Shown: piece by piece, positions 6,027 through 12,285 of the stretch
Position numbering within the stretch: the stretch's first letter is position 1
Layout: every line of letters starts with the position of its first letter
Assembly: GCA_030841245.1 (NCBI GenBank)
Contig: JAVEDG010000156.1
Location: forward strand, 1-15,255
Length of the DNA: 15,255 nt
Direction of reading: 5' to 3'
From: Actinomycetota bacterium
GTDB lineage: Bacteria; Actinomycetota; Actinomycetes; JACCUZ01
Notes under the pieces: model-generated
The model's database searches: none
What the model was told of the DNA's origin: nothing
What the model saw: only the letters and a program-made list of their open reading frames with translations
Position numbers and translations under genes: made by a program

Positions 6027-6596
6027 GTGAGCTTCCTCGACAAGCTGATGGGGCGGACCAAGCCGGTCCAGCCCGACCTCGACCAGCTCTTCGCGGTGCC
6101 CGACGCCGCGATCACCCTTGAGTCGGCGGCTGGCTTCAAACCGACCGGCCACGGGTCGGTCTGCTTCCGGGCCGCCGAGGGCGGCGCGTTCGCCTCGATG
6201 CAGTCCGACATCCAGGCGCTGCTCGATGCGGACGGCGGTCCCAAGGTCGAGGTCAGCCACGACTCGTTCGGCTACACCTGGCTGCTCGCCACGCACGACC
6301 CGTCGGAGCTGTCCGACCTGGTCACCGAGCTGCACGCGGCGAACACCACGTTGGAGGCCAACGGCTTCGGCCCCTCCCTGCTGTGCTCGCTGGTCGGTTT
6401 CACCGGGCCGGACGGCCAGCGGTTGGGACTGGTCTACCTCTACAAGCGCGGCACGTTCTACCCGTTCGCGCCGCTGGAGGGCCAGAAGCGGGACAACCCG
6501 CTGGAGCTGCAGATCCGCGGCGTGCTGAGCAACGACCTGACCGTCGAGGCCGACCTCTCGCGCTGGTTCCCCGTCTGGGGAGCCCCCGGCCTCTGA
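6027..6596 (+). CDS. pspAB: PspA-associated protein PspAB
   Basis: A soluble 189-residue protein of the PspAB family, which accompanies pspA/htpX in actinobacteria and some archaea. The GTG at 6027 gives the characteristic opening VSFLDKLMGRTKP; longer versions would run back into htpX in another frame. It ends with RWFPVWGAPGL. It has mixed alpha/beta character, with conserved-looking segments LVGFTGPDGQ, LVYLYKRGTFYPFAP and the acidic NDLTVEADLSRWFP. There are no membrane helices. It starts 13 bases after the htpX stop and closes the operon; a palindromic element 17 bases downstream may terminate transcription. The function is unknown, but operon position argues for a PspA/HtpX partner. Confidence 0.88.
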   Translation: MSFLDKLMGRTKPVQPDLDQLFAVPDAAITLESAAGFKPTGHGSVCFRAAEGGAFASMQSDIQALLDADGGPKVEVSHDSFGYTWLLATHDPSELSDLVTELHAANTTLEANGFGPSLLCSLVGFTGPDGQRLGLVYLYKRGTFYPFAPLEGQKRDNPLELQIRGVLSNDLTVEADLSRWFPVWGAPGL

Positions 6597-6613
6597 CCGC
6601 CCCGTCATGTTTC

Positions 6614-6664
6614 GTGATCGTGAAGGAAACGTCGAATAGGGCTGGTCGGATCCTTCACGATCAC
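6614..6664 (+). repeat. 51-bp palindromic element, copy A
   Basis: It is bounded by GTGATCGTGAAGGA and its exact inverse TCCTTCACGATCAC, with a 23-base asymmetric middle (containing GTCGAATAGGGC) that defines an orientation. Copy A matches the reverse complement of copy B at all but 3 of 51 positions. It sits at the convergent junction between pspAB and the VOC gene, and its right arm includes the VOC stop codon (6661-6663). It could serve as a bidirectional terminator. Confidence 0.92.
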
Positions 6665-7017
6665 GGATTGGTCGGGTCCGCGAGGGACGCCACGCGGATC
6701 AGGTTGCCGCTGTCGTCGACCAGGGCGAACTCCCGTAACCCCCAGGGCTTGTCCTCCAGAGGACGGATGACTCGTACGCCGAGGGCAGCCCACTCGTGGT
6801 GAAGGGCGTCTGCGTCGTCGACCTGCAGGTAACAGCCGGCGTTCGAGGTGGCCGGGTCGAGGTCCGCGTCAGGGAAGAAGTGCAACTCCGCACCGTCGCG
6901 GTCGGCTATGAGGTAGTCGTCCATCGGGAACGCGACCTCGAAGCCCAGCCGCTGGTAGAGCACGGCGGTCTCAGTCAGGTCGCGCGATGGCAGAACCGGC
7001 ACACTGCGAGCCGTCAT
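6661..7017 (-). CDS. VOC-family (glyoxalase/bleomycin-resistance fold) protein
   Basis: A 118-residue single-domain protein of the vicinal oxygen chelate superfamily. It shows the family pattern: an opening VPVLPSRDLTETAVLYQRLGFEV, a middle strand DGAELHFFPD, YLQVDDADALHHEWAALGV (residues 63-81) and a closing WGLREFALVDDSGNLIRV. It resembles the bleomycin-resistance/antibiotic-binding branch more than metal-dependent glyoxalase I, but substrate cannot be read. The ATG at 7017 lies 6 bases after a TAGAGT box, suggesting a leaderless mRNA. The final residues ASLADPTNP and the TGA come from the edge of palindromic element A, and element B lies 27 bases upstream of the start, so the gene is bracketed by two inverted copies. 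This makes a recently mobilised or remodelled locus plausible. Confidence 0.88.
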   Translation of the reverse strand: MTARSVPVLPSRDLTETAVLYQRLGFEVAFPMDDYLIADRDGAELHFFPDADLDPATSNAGCYLQVDDADALHHEWAALGVRVIRPLEDKPWGLREFALVDDSGNLIRVASLADPTNP

Positions 7018-7023
7018 CGCGTC

Positions 7024-7029
7024 ACTCTA
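7024..7029 (-). promoter_or_regulatory. -10 box giving leaderless start of VOC gene
   Basis: The minus strand reads TAGAGT, six bases, ATG. The -35 region would fall in or beside the arm of palindromic element B, so that repeat may contribute to the promoter. Confidence 0.45.
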
Positions 7030-7044
7030 GGGCCCAGCTCCTGG

Positions 7045-7095
7045 GTGATCGTGAAGGATGCGACCTGTCCTATTCGACGTTTCCTTCACGATCAC
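7045..7095 (-). repeat. 51-bp palindromic element, copy B (inverted)
   Basis: This has the same arms (GTGATCGTGAAGGA / TCCTTCACGATCAC on the minus strand; one arm base differs from perfect inversion) and the same middle as copy A, but in opposite orientation. It lies between the VOC gene start and the 3' end of the broken DUF559 gene, 2 bases from the latter's stop codon. Confidence 0.92.
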
Positions 7096-7097
7096 GG

Positions 7098-8071
7098 TCA
7101 GGTCCAGGTCAGGCGACAGGCCGGACCGCACCGACGCGGCGTGCCCACCCAGCCGCCAGCCCGCAGCAACCGTGCGGTCTGACCGGCCGACTCACAGGCC
7201 ATGTGGGCCACCGAGCGCCACCCGTAGCGGACCGTCCTGATGCCGTCCTCGAGCATCTCGTTGTCGCGGAGGAAGTCGCGTTCGCGGGTTTCCTCCGGGT
7301 GAGCCGCTGCCCCGTCCAGCTCGCGATGAGCCGGTACTCCCTGTAATGCACGTCTCGGTAACGACGACGTCCGCTCCGACCCTCCGGTCTGTTGCGGCTG
7401 CCTCGAGGCAGCCCGTGCGCCCGCTCGACGTCTCGGAGCCACCGCCGCTCCAACGCCGACAGGACCCCCTCGACCACGTCGGAGAGCACGTCGAGCAACA
7501 GGGTCCGGCGGCGCATCTTCTTCCTCAGCTCGGCGGTGGCCAGCAGCCGAGCTGCCGTCGTCAGCCTGCGTTGGCAGGCCCGGATGACGACATCGATCGC
7601 GTCCGCGCCCGTCTGCGATACGTCGACCAGGTCGATGACCGTCTCTTCCACGCTGGTCACGGGCGGCTGCCTCGCCGGATGCCGTCGGCGACCAACGGCC
7701 ACCCTGAGATGGACCCGCATTCCCGGCTGGGCGACGACCCGGCGGGTGGTCGGAATCATCACGTCAACGGTCGGCGGCGTGTCGTCGCGGAGGCCCCAGA
7801 CCCAGGCTGCAGTCTCCAGACACAAGACGCAGCCCGGCCCGGCGTGCAGCAGAGCCGCCCAGCACCGACTCAGGAAGCCAACGGGCCCGGTGAACGCGAC
7901 GTAGACGCCCGGTAGCCCGCTGTGGCACCAGACTCCAGCCACGAGCCGGGCTTCGATCTGCCCGAGAGTCATGCCGATCGCCAGCAGCTGTCGCCAGGAC
8001 ACCGCGCCGCCCTGCTGGCTGACGAGTTCACCCAGCTTGATCTCGTCTGGCTGAGTCGCTCGTGGGGGCAC
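7098..8071 (-). pseudogene. Frameshifted AbiEi-antitoxin-domain / DUF559 endonuclease-like gene
   Basis: The minus strand encodes, from a likely GTG at 8071, a winged-helix region like the AbiEi antitoxin N-terminal domain (GGAVSWRQLLAIGMTLGQIEAR) followed by a linker and a C-terminal DUF559/Vsr-like nuclease fold. The reading frame breaks at 7323-7324. Upstream, the frame reads YREYRLI and then turns to nonsense; one frame over, the domain resumes as ELDGAAAHPEETRERDFLRDN and continues to a TGA at 7098. One missing base in an expected GTC codon between ATC and GAG explains it. Restored, the protein would have about 324 residues, the normal family size, with the putative acidic and H/R/D active-site residues intact. 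It may be a recent mutation or a sequencing error. The start is uncertain as no good ribosome site is seen. Palindromic elements B and C flank it. Confidence 0.82.
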
Positions 8072-8158
8072 TCGCCCACGATGACCACCTGAGTGCCGGC
8101 GGGGAGCCGACCGGCACCGTGTTGTGGACGATCCTGGACCCTGTGGATGCAGCGGCCC

Positions 8159-8209
8159 GTGATCGTGAAGGATCCGTCGAGTAGGGCCGGTCGGATCTTT
8201 CACGATCAC
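8159..8209 (+). repeat. 51-bp palindromic element, copy C
   Basis: This has the same orientation as copy A: arm GTGATCGTGAAGGATCC, a middle with GTCGAGTAGGGCCGGTCGG, and right arm ATCTTTCACGATCAC. It is more diverged than A and B in the middle, and has one arm mismatch. It lies between the divergent DUF559 pseudogene and glycerate kinase gene, a place where a terminator is not expected, which argues for a dispersed element rather than only a terminator. Confidence 0.9.
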
Positions 8210-8239
8210 GGACGAAGGACGGACAGAGGGAGTACGCCG

Positions 8240-9457
8240 ATGCGGGTGCTGGTCGCCCCGGACAAGTTCGCGGGCACCCTGACCGCGACCGAGGCGGCCC
8301 AGGCCATCGCCGACGGCTGGCACCGGACCGCTCCCGGCGACGAGATCGAGCTGGTCCCGCTCTCCGACGGCGGCCCCGGCTTCCTCGAGGTCATGTACGC
8401 CGGCCTCGGCGGCTACCTGCACCCGGTGACCGTGGCCGGCCCGCTCGGCGACACCGTGGACGCCCGGATCCTGCTGACCCATGACGGCGAGGTCCCGACG
8501 GCGTACGTCGAGGCGGCCTCGGCGAGCGGCCTCCACCTCGTGCCGCCGGACAGGCGGGACCCGCTCGCCGCGTCGTCGGCCGGCCTCGGCGCCCTGCTCA
8601 TCGAGGCCGAGGACAGCGGGGTCGCGCGCATCGTCGTCGGAGTCGGCGGCACAGCAAGCACCGACGGAGGTGCCGGCATGCTGGCCGCGCTGGGGGCCAC
8701 GCCCGCAGACCCCCTGCTCGGCGGCGGCGGCGGACTGGTCGACCTGCGCGCCGGGCTCGGCGAACAAGGCGCCAGCGCGCCCACTGGCGGCACCCGGACG
8801 GTCGACCTGTCCCCGGCCCGTCGGCTCCTGGAGAAGGTCGAGTTGGTGGCCGCGACCGACGTCGACGCGCCGCTGCTCGGCGACAGCGGCGCGGCGCACG
8901 GGTTCGGCGCCCAGAAGGGCGCCGACCGCGCAGCCCGGGAGCTGCTGGAGAACGCCATGCGGACCTGGGCCGGCGCCACCGACGGGGGACTGGCCGTCAA
9001 GGCAGGCACTGGGGCGGGGGGAGGCATCGGGTTCGGCCTGATGCTGCTCGGTGCGACCCGGGTCCCGGGCGCGCAGCTCGCCCTCGACGCGACCGGTCTG
9101 GTCGAGCGAGCCCGCCACGCCGATCTCCTGGTCACCGGTGAGGGTGCTTTCGACTGGCAGTCGCTGCGCGGCAAGGTCGTCGCCGGCGTGGCGAGAACCG
9201 GACAGGCGACCGGCCGTCCGACCGTCGTGCTCGCCGGGCGGGTGGAGGTGGGGCGCCGCGAGCTGGCCAACGCCGGCATCGACGCAGCGTACGCCGTGGA
9301 CGGCACTCCCCGCCGCAGCTCGGACCACCCCGACGCCGAACGGGATGCCGGCCCGGACCGGCGCCCGGACGGTGGTCCCGGCAGTGAGTCCGGTCACAGC
9401 CCGGCCGAGGAGCTGAGCGCGCTGGCCGAGCGGGTGGCGCGCTCCTGGTCACGCTGA
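8240..9457 (+). CDS. Glycerate 2-kinase (GlxK/GarK family)
   Basis: This phosphorylates D-glycerate with ATP, feeding glyoxylate or serine breakdown products into glycolysis. The protein has 405 residues, slightly longer than the usual 370-390. Family motifs appear in order: VLVAPDKFAGTLTA (4-16), PLSDGGPGF (40-48; the usual DGGEG has Pro for Glu), GVGGTASTDGGAGM (134-147), GFGAQKGA (221-228), AGGGIGFG (259-266) and LLVTGEGAFDWQSLRGK (296-312). A hydrophilic Asp/Pro/Gly-rich stretch (about 357-388) before the last helix is the source of the extra length. The ATG at 8240 follows GAGGGAG by 8 bases and was preferred to an upstream ATG at 8093, whose frame would read through palindromic element C. 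erpA lies downstream, as in the Mycobacterium order. Confidence 0.92.
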   Translation: MRVLVAPDKFAGTLTATEAAQAIADGWHRTAPGDEIELVPLSDGGPGFLEVMYAGLGGYLHPVTVAGPLGDTVDARILLTHDGEVPTAYVEAASASGLHLVPPDRRDPLAASSAGLGALLIEAEDSGVARIVVGVGGTASTDGGAGMLAALGATPADPLLGGGGGLVDLRAGLGEQGASAPTGGTRTVDLSPARRLLEKVELVAATDVDAPLLGDSGAAHGFGAQKGADRAARELLENAMRTWAGATDGGLAVKAGTGAGGGIGFGLMLLGATRVPGAQLALDATGLVERARHADLLVTGEGAFDWQSLRGKVVAGVARTGQATGRPTVVLAGRVEVGRRELANAGIDAAYAVDGTPRRSSDHPDAERDAGPDRRPDGGPGSESGHSPAEELSALAERVARSWSR

Positions 9458-9557
9458 GTCCGCCGTCCCACGGAGGGCGTCGGGATGCCCTCCTGGTCGC
9501 TCCGAGCGCTGCCTCCGACCCAGACCATCGGCGGTCGTTCGCCACATGGCCGCACGG

Positions 9558-9589
9558 TTGAGCACGAACCTCGCGCAGGACTGTGTAAC
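9558..9589 (+). promoter_or_regulatory. Possible erpA promoter
   Basis: TTGAGC (9558-9563) stands 18 bases before TGTGTA and 20 before TGTAAC (9584-9589). The match is only moderate. The 211-base gap between glycerate kinase and erpA otherwise holds no gene, and no clear terminator was seen in it. Confidence 0.3.
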
Positions 9590-9668
9590 CATGGATCGGG
9601 GAATGACTCATGACGGCGTCACGTTCGCCCGATAGGTCCACCAGTCAACCGCGATCAGGAGCACGTAC

Positions 9669-10019
9669 ATGACCGTTCAGGACGAGACCGTCCAGCAGGG
9701 CATCCTGCTCACCGACACCGCTGCGGTGAAGGTCAAGAGCCTGCTCGAGCAGGAGGGCCGCACCGACCTGCACCTGCGCGTGGCCGTCCAGCCCGGAGGC
9801 TGCTCCGGCCTGCGCTACCAGCTGTTCTTCGACGAGCGCGCGCTCGACGGCGACGAGGTCAAGGACTTCGGCGGCGTCGGGGTGGTCGTCGACCGGATGA
9901 GCGCGCCCTACCTCGCCGGCGCCACCATCGACTTCGTGGACACCATCGAGAAGCAGGGGTTCACCATTGACAACCCCAATGCGGGCGGCTCGTGCGCCTG
10001 CGGTGACTCGTTCCACTGA
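9669..10019 (+). CDS. erpA: Iron-sulfur cluster insertion protein ErpA (A-type carrier)
   Basis: A-type carriers pass Fe-S clusters to target enzymes. This 116-residue protein has the full HesB/IscA fold and all three cluster-binding cysteines: Cys45 in PGGCSGLRY, and Cys109 and Cys111 in GGSCACGDSF. The family's YLAGATIDFVDTIEKQGFTIDNPNA segment precedes them. The ATG at 9669 has AGGAG 7-8 bases upstream. A 12-bp perfect hairpin follows 30 bases after the stop. In M. tuberculosis the homologue (Rv2204c) sits in the same order near adoK and ctaC, whose cytochrome pathway depends on Fe-S and haem supply. Identification is secure. Confidence 0.96.
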   Translation: MTVQDETVQQGILLTDTAAVKVKSLLEQEGRTDLHLRVAVQPGGCSGLRYQLFFDERALDGDEVKDFGGVGVVVDRMSAPYLAGATIDFVDTIEKQGFTIDNPNAGGSCACGDSFH

Positions 10020-10048
10020 GCCCAGCGACACCACACACAAACGTACGA

Positions 10049-10085
10049 CGAAGGGGCGGCACTCCCCAGCGGAGCCGCCCCTTCG
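10049..10085. terminator. Strong hairpin at erpA / membrane-protein convergent junction
   Basis: CGAAGGGGCGGC (10049-10060) pairs perfectly with GCCGCCCCTTCG (10074-10085) over a 13-base spacer. No T-tract follows on the plus strand. On the minus strand, transcription coming from the right would also meet the hairpin, so it may act in both directions. Confidence 0.7.
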
Positions 10086-10176
10086 CCGGGTCCGCGTGAA
10101 GTCGGCAGCTGCAGACACGCCCAGGTGATGGGGCACCAGCCCGGCATCCGTGAGCGCTCGGCGGTCCGGCGCAGAA

Positions 10177-11823
10177 TCAGGGAGCGAGCAGCACCTTCCC
10201 TGTTCGGCCATCGACCACGTCGCGGTTGCCCAGGTACGTCGAGAGGGTCACCGTTGCGTCGCACGGTTCCCAGGCCTGTGCCGGTGTCGCCGCGGTCTTG
10301 TCGATCAGGACCAGCTCGACCATGGCGCTCGACTCCTTCGCGTCCGGCTCGAGAAGCCCGCAGCTCGTGCCGTCCTGACCCCCGTACGTCACGCCGAGAG
10401 ATTTGTGGTCCATGCGGAGCACGACCCTGAAGATGCCGCGGGAGGTCTGAGGAAGCAGGTCGTTGACCGTCTGTTGCATCGACGGGGTGAGCGGCGGGTC
10501 GACCGGCTCGTCGGTGAACGGCGACGCGGTCGCGGTCATGGGCACCGGGGTCGGCGCGCCGGTCACGCAGGTGTTGCACGGTTCCGGCGTAGCGCACTCG
10601 CGGCCGTCGCCGCACGGGTTGCTCGGCGGCGCCAGGTACGCCGGGTCGACCGCCACCTGGGCGATCGGCCGGTCGCTGCCCTTGACGTCGAACAGCCAGG
10701 ACGGGACCAGCAGCGGCGAGGTGCCGTCGTACTGCAGCGACAGGCCGAAGCGCGCGCCCGTCACGACCAGCGGGCCTCCGCAGAGCATCGGGTCCTGCTT
10801 CGCCGGCGGCGCCATGCAGGCGATCATCGGGCGCATCATCACGGTCCGGGTCAACCGGTCGTAGGCCGCGCGCGCGCTCAGGACTGGGTAGTCACGACCG
10901 TCGACGACCGGGCCCAGCAGGCCGCGCGCATCGACGATCCGCGAGGCGGTCACCGACACCGCGGTGTCGTAGCCGACCGTGGGCAGCCCGTCGACCGTCG
11001 GGTCGACCGTGAACGTGACCGGCGACCCCTCGAAGACGGCCGCGTCGGCGATGTCGAGGTGCAGCGCATCGAAGACCGGCGCCGCGACCGTCCGGCCCTG
11101 CTCCTCCGGTACGGCGGGAACTGTCGGCGGCGGCGACGGGACCACCGGGTCACCGGTCGCGAAGGGCGACATCGTCGGCTCGGGTGCGATCGTCGCGATG
11201 CCGGACCCGCTCGACCCGCCGGACCCGTCCGAGCCGCCGGAACCGCCACCGGTCGCGCCCGGGTCGGTGCCCGGAGTGCCGTCGACCGTCGTGGCGCCGG
11301 GGCCGGTCGAGCCCGGTTCGGCGGTTCCTGCGGAGGGCGGCGGCAGGGCCACCGGGCCGCACGTGATGGTCGTGGACCCGTCCGAGCTGACGCTGCCGTC
11401 CGGGGAACCGGGGGTCAGGCACCGCGGCTGCGGGCCGAGCTGCCAGGTCGAGCCGTCCTGGTCGTTGACCGAGAGCACCAGGTCGCCTTCGCCCACCGTC
11501 CTGGCTCCGGCGACGTGGCGCAGCGCGCCGGTGAGCCCCGCCGCGCGGGCCAGGTCGGTCACGTCCGTGTCGGTCGCCCGGCCGAGGCTGCGCACGGTCG
11601 CCTGGTCCGGCCCGTCGGAGGGGAGCCGGCCGTCCAGCCGCCAGCGGGGGTCGGAGTCAGGCGCCAGGGTCCCGATGCTCTGCAGGTGCAGCGCCGGTGG
11701 GCCGGCGCCGCCCGGCCCGGTCCCGCCGGCGCCGCGGAAGAGGTAGCCGGACCCCGCCAGGACGGCCAGCACGGCGGCACCGGCGAGGAGCGGGGTGCCG
11801 CGGCGGGCCCAGGTCGAGCTCAT
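10177..11823 (-). CDS. Unrecognised cysteine-rich, membrane-anchored extracytoplasmic protein
   Basis: I do not recognise a named domain. From the ATG at 11823 the protein has 548 residues. It has a short cytoplasmic N-terminus, one transmembrane helix (about 11-28), a first extracytoplasmic part (45-160) ending in a cysteine pair (135, 155), and a Pro/Gly/Ser linker (160-245, including GGGSGGSDGSGGSSGSG). A second folded part (246-548) has cysteines at 336, 348, 404, 410, 416, 419, 488 and 521; four of these cluster in PCGDGRECATPEPCNTC. Ten extracytoplasmic cysteines suggest disulfides or metal binding. No clear ribosome site precedes this start; an upstream GTG at 11910 would add a basic tail through the 51-bp tandem repeat. 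Its position between erpA and adoK matches that of the M. tuberculosis membrane protein Rv2203, but no sequence homology is claimed. The long plus-strand frame opposite is Arg-rich and judged non-coding. Confidence 0.75.
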   Translation of the reverse strand: MSSTWARRGTPLLAGAAVLAVLAGSGYLFRGAGGTGPGGAGPPALHLQSIGTLAPDSDPRWRLDGRLPSDGPDQATVRSLGRATDTDVTDLARAAGLTGALRHVAGARTVGEGDLVLSVNDQDGSTWQLGPQPRCLTPGSPDGSVSSDGSTTITCGPVALPPPSAGTAEPGSTGPGATTVDGTPGTDPGATGGGSGGSDGSGGSSGSGIATIAPEPTMSPFATGDPVVPSPPPTVPAVPEEQGRTVAAPVFDALHLDIADAAVFEGSPVTFTVDPTVDGLPTVGYDTAVSVTASRIVDARGLLGPVVDGRDYPVLSARAAYDRLTRTVMMRPMIACMAPPAKQDPMLCGGPLVVTGARFGLSLQYDGTSPLLVPSWLFDVKGSDRPIAQVAVDPAYLAPPSNPCGDGRECATPEPCNTCVTGAPTPVPMTATASPFTDEPVDPPLTPSMQQTVNDLLPQTSRGIFRVVLRMDHKSLGVTYGGQDGTSCGLLEPDAKESSAMVELVLIDKTAATPAQAWEPCDATVTLSTYLGNRDVVDGRTGKVLLAP

Positions 11824-11846
11824 GCGACTTGGACGCCGCGGTCGGC

Positions 11847-11943
11847 GCCGCGGTTCCACCGGCCGGCAGGCCTGGGGACGGTCGCGTCGCGGTGGTCGCC
11901 GCGGTTCCACCGGCCAGCAGGCTCAGGGACGGTCGCGCTGCGG
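11847..11943. repeat. Two-copy 51-bp tandem repeat
   Basis: GCCGCGGTTCCACCGGCC starts at 11847 and again at 11898. Of the first 40 bases of each unit, 36 match, and similarity fades after about 46 bases. It lies just upstream of the chosen start of the membrane-anchored protein. Being 51 bp it keeps frame, and would encode repeated PVEPRRRPRR-like residues if translation began at 11910 or earlier. Confidence 0.75.
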
Positions 11944-11976
11944 GTGCCGTTGGGCGGCTGCGGCCCGGCCCGTGGG

Positions 11977-12195
11977 CTAGTCGCCGTACGAGTCCAGACC
12001 TGCGACCAGGTCCGCGGCACCCTGCGGGATCGTGATCGCCCGCTGGAGGGGCAGCACGCGCGGTCGCAGCGAGGCGAGGTTGCGCCGGACCTCGGCGCAG
12101 TCGGCGATCAGGTCCTCCAGGCTGCGTGACTCGCCGGGTCCGTCGTTGTAGACGACGAGCGCTGAGTGGTCCGGCGCGACCGGCATTGTGGGCAC
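11977..12195 (-). CDS. Small protein of unknown function (72 aa), leaderless start
   Basis: A short soluble protein with typical coding composition: APDHSALVVYNDGPGESRSLEDLIADCAEVRRNLASLRPRVLPLQ, ending LVAGLDSYGD. It has one cysteine and no membrane helix. Two starts are possible: ATG at 12186 (69 residues) or GTG at 12195 (72 residues). GTG was chosen because a TAGCCT box ends 7 bases before it and no ribosome site exists for either, which fits a leaderless mRNA. It is divergent from adoK with overlapping promoter regions, and 153 bases upstream of the membrane-anchored protein, with which it may be co-transcribed. Much of the long open frame extending further upstream lies antisense to adoK and aat and is not coding. 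Function is unknown. Confidence 0.7.
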   Translation of the reverse strand: MPTMPVAPDHSALVVYNDGPGESRSLEDLIADCAEVRRNLASLRPRVLPLQRAITIPQGAADLVAGLDSYGD

Positions 12196-12202
12196 GTCGG
12201 CC

Positions 12203-12208
12203 AGGCTA
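12203..12208 (-). promoter_or_regulatory. -10 box of leaderless 72-aa gene
   Basis: The minus strand reads TAGCCT, seven bases, GTG. TTCCAA 17 bases upstream may be a weak -35. Confidence 0.45.
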
Positions 12209-12245
12209 GGCGCGCCGCGTCGCCTTTGGAACCGGTACCCGCGGG

Positions 12246-12251
12246 TAGTGT
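12246..12251 (+). promoter_or_regulatory. -10 box for adoK
   Basis: TAGTGT lies 34 bases before the adoK ATG, leaving a leader of roughly 28 bases that contains GAGGGA. TTTGGA/GGAAC around 12225-12232 is the only -35 candidate and its spacing to TAGTGT is short. Confidence 0.42.
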
Positions 12252-12285
12252 TCAGTGCGTCGCCCCCGGCCCGAGGGACCCCCCG

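Noticed and set aside
4883..6244. 453-residue minus-strand open frame
   Set aside because: It is antisense to pspAA, htpX and pspAB, rich in Arg/His/Asp, and has no recognisable domain.
8093..8117. 7-bp inverted repeat GTGCCGG / CCGGCAC as an operator or terminator
   Set aside because: The arms are short for a GC-rich genome, there is no T-tract, and it is not clearly placed relative to any gene; chance is likely.
8182..8187. TAGGGC in palindromic element C as a promoter for glycerate kinase
   Set aside because: The last base is not T and there is no -35; the word recurs in every element copy regardless of gene orientation.
8072..9397. Upstream two-thirds of a 762-residue minus-strand open frame
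   Set aside because: It is antisense to glycerate kinase, whose motifs are intact on the plus strand; the frame is Arg/Gly-rich and is open only because of third-position GC bias. Only its 3' part (up to about 8071) is the DUF559-type gene.
10150..12129. 659-residue plus-strand open frame
   Set aside because: It is very Arg/Gly/Asp-rich without domain pattern and lies opposite a minus-strand frame that shows a membrane helix, linker and ordered cysteines.
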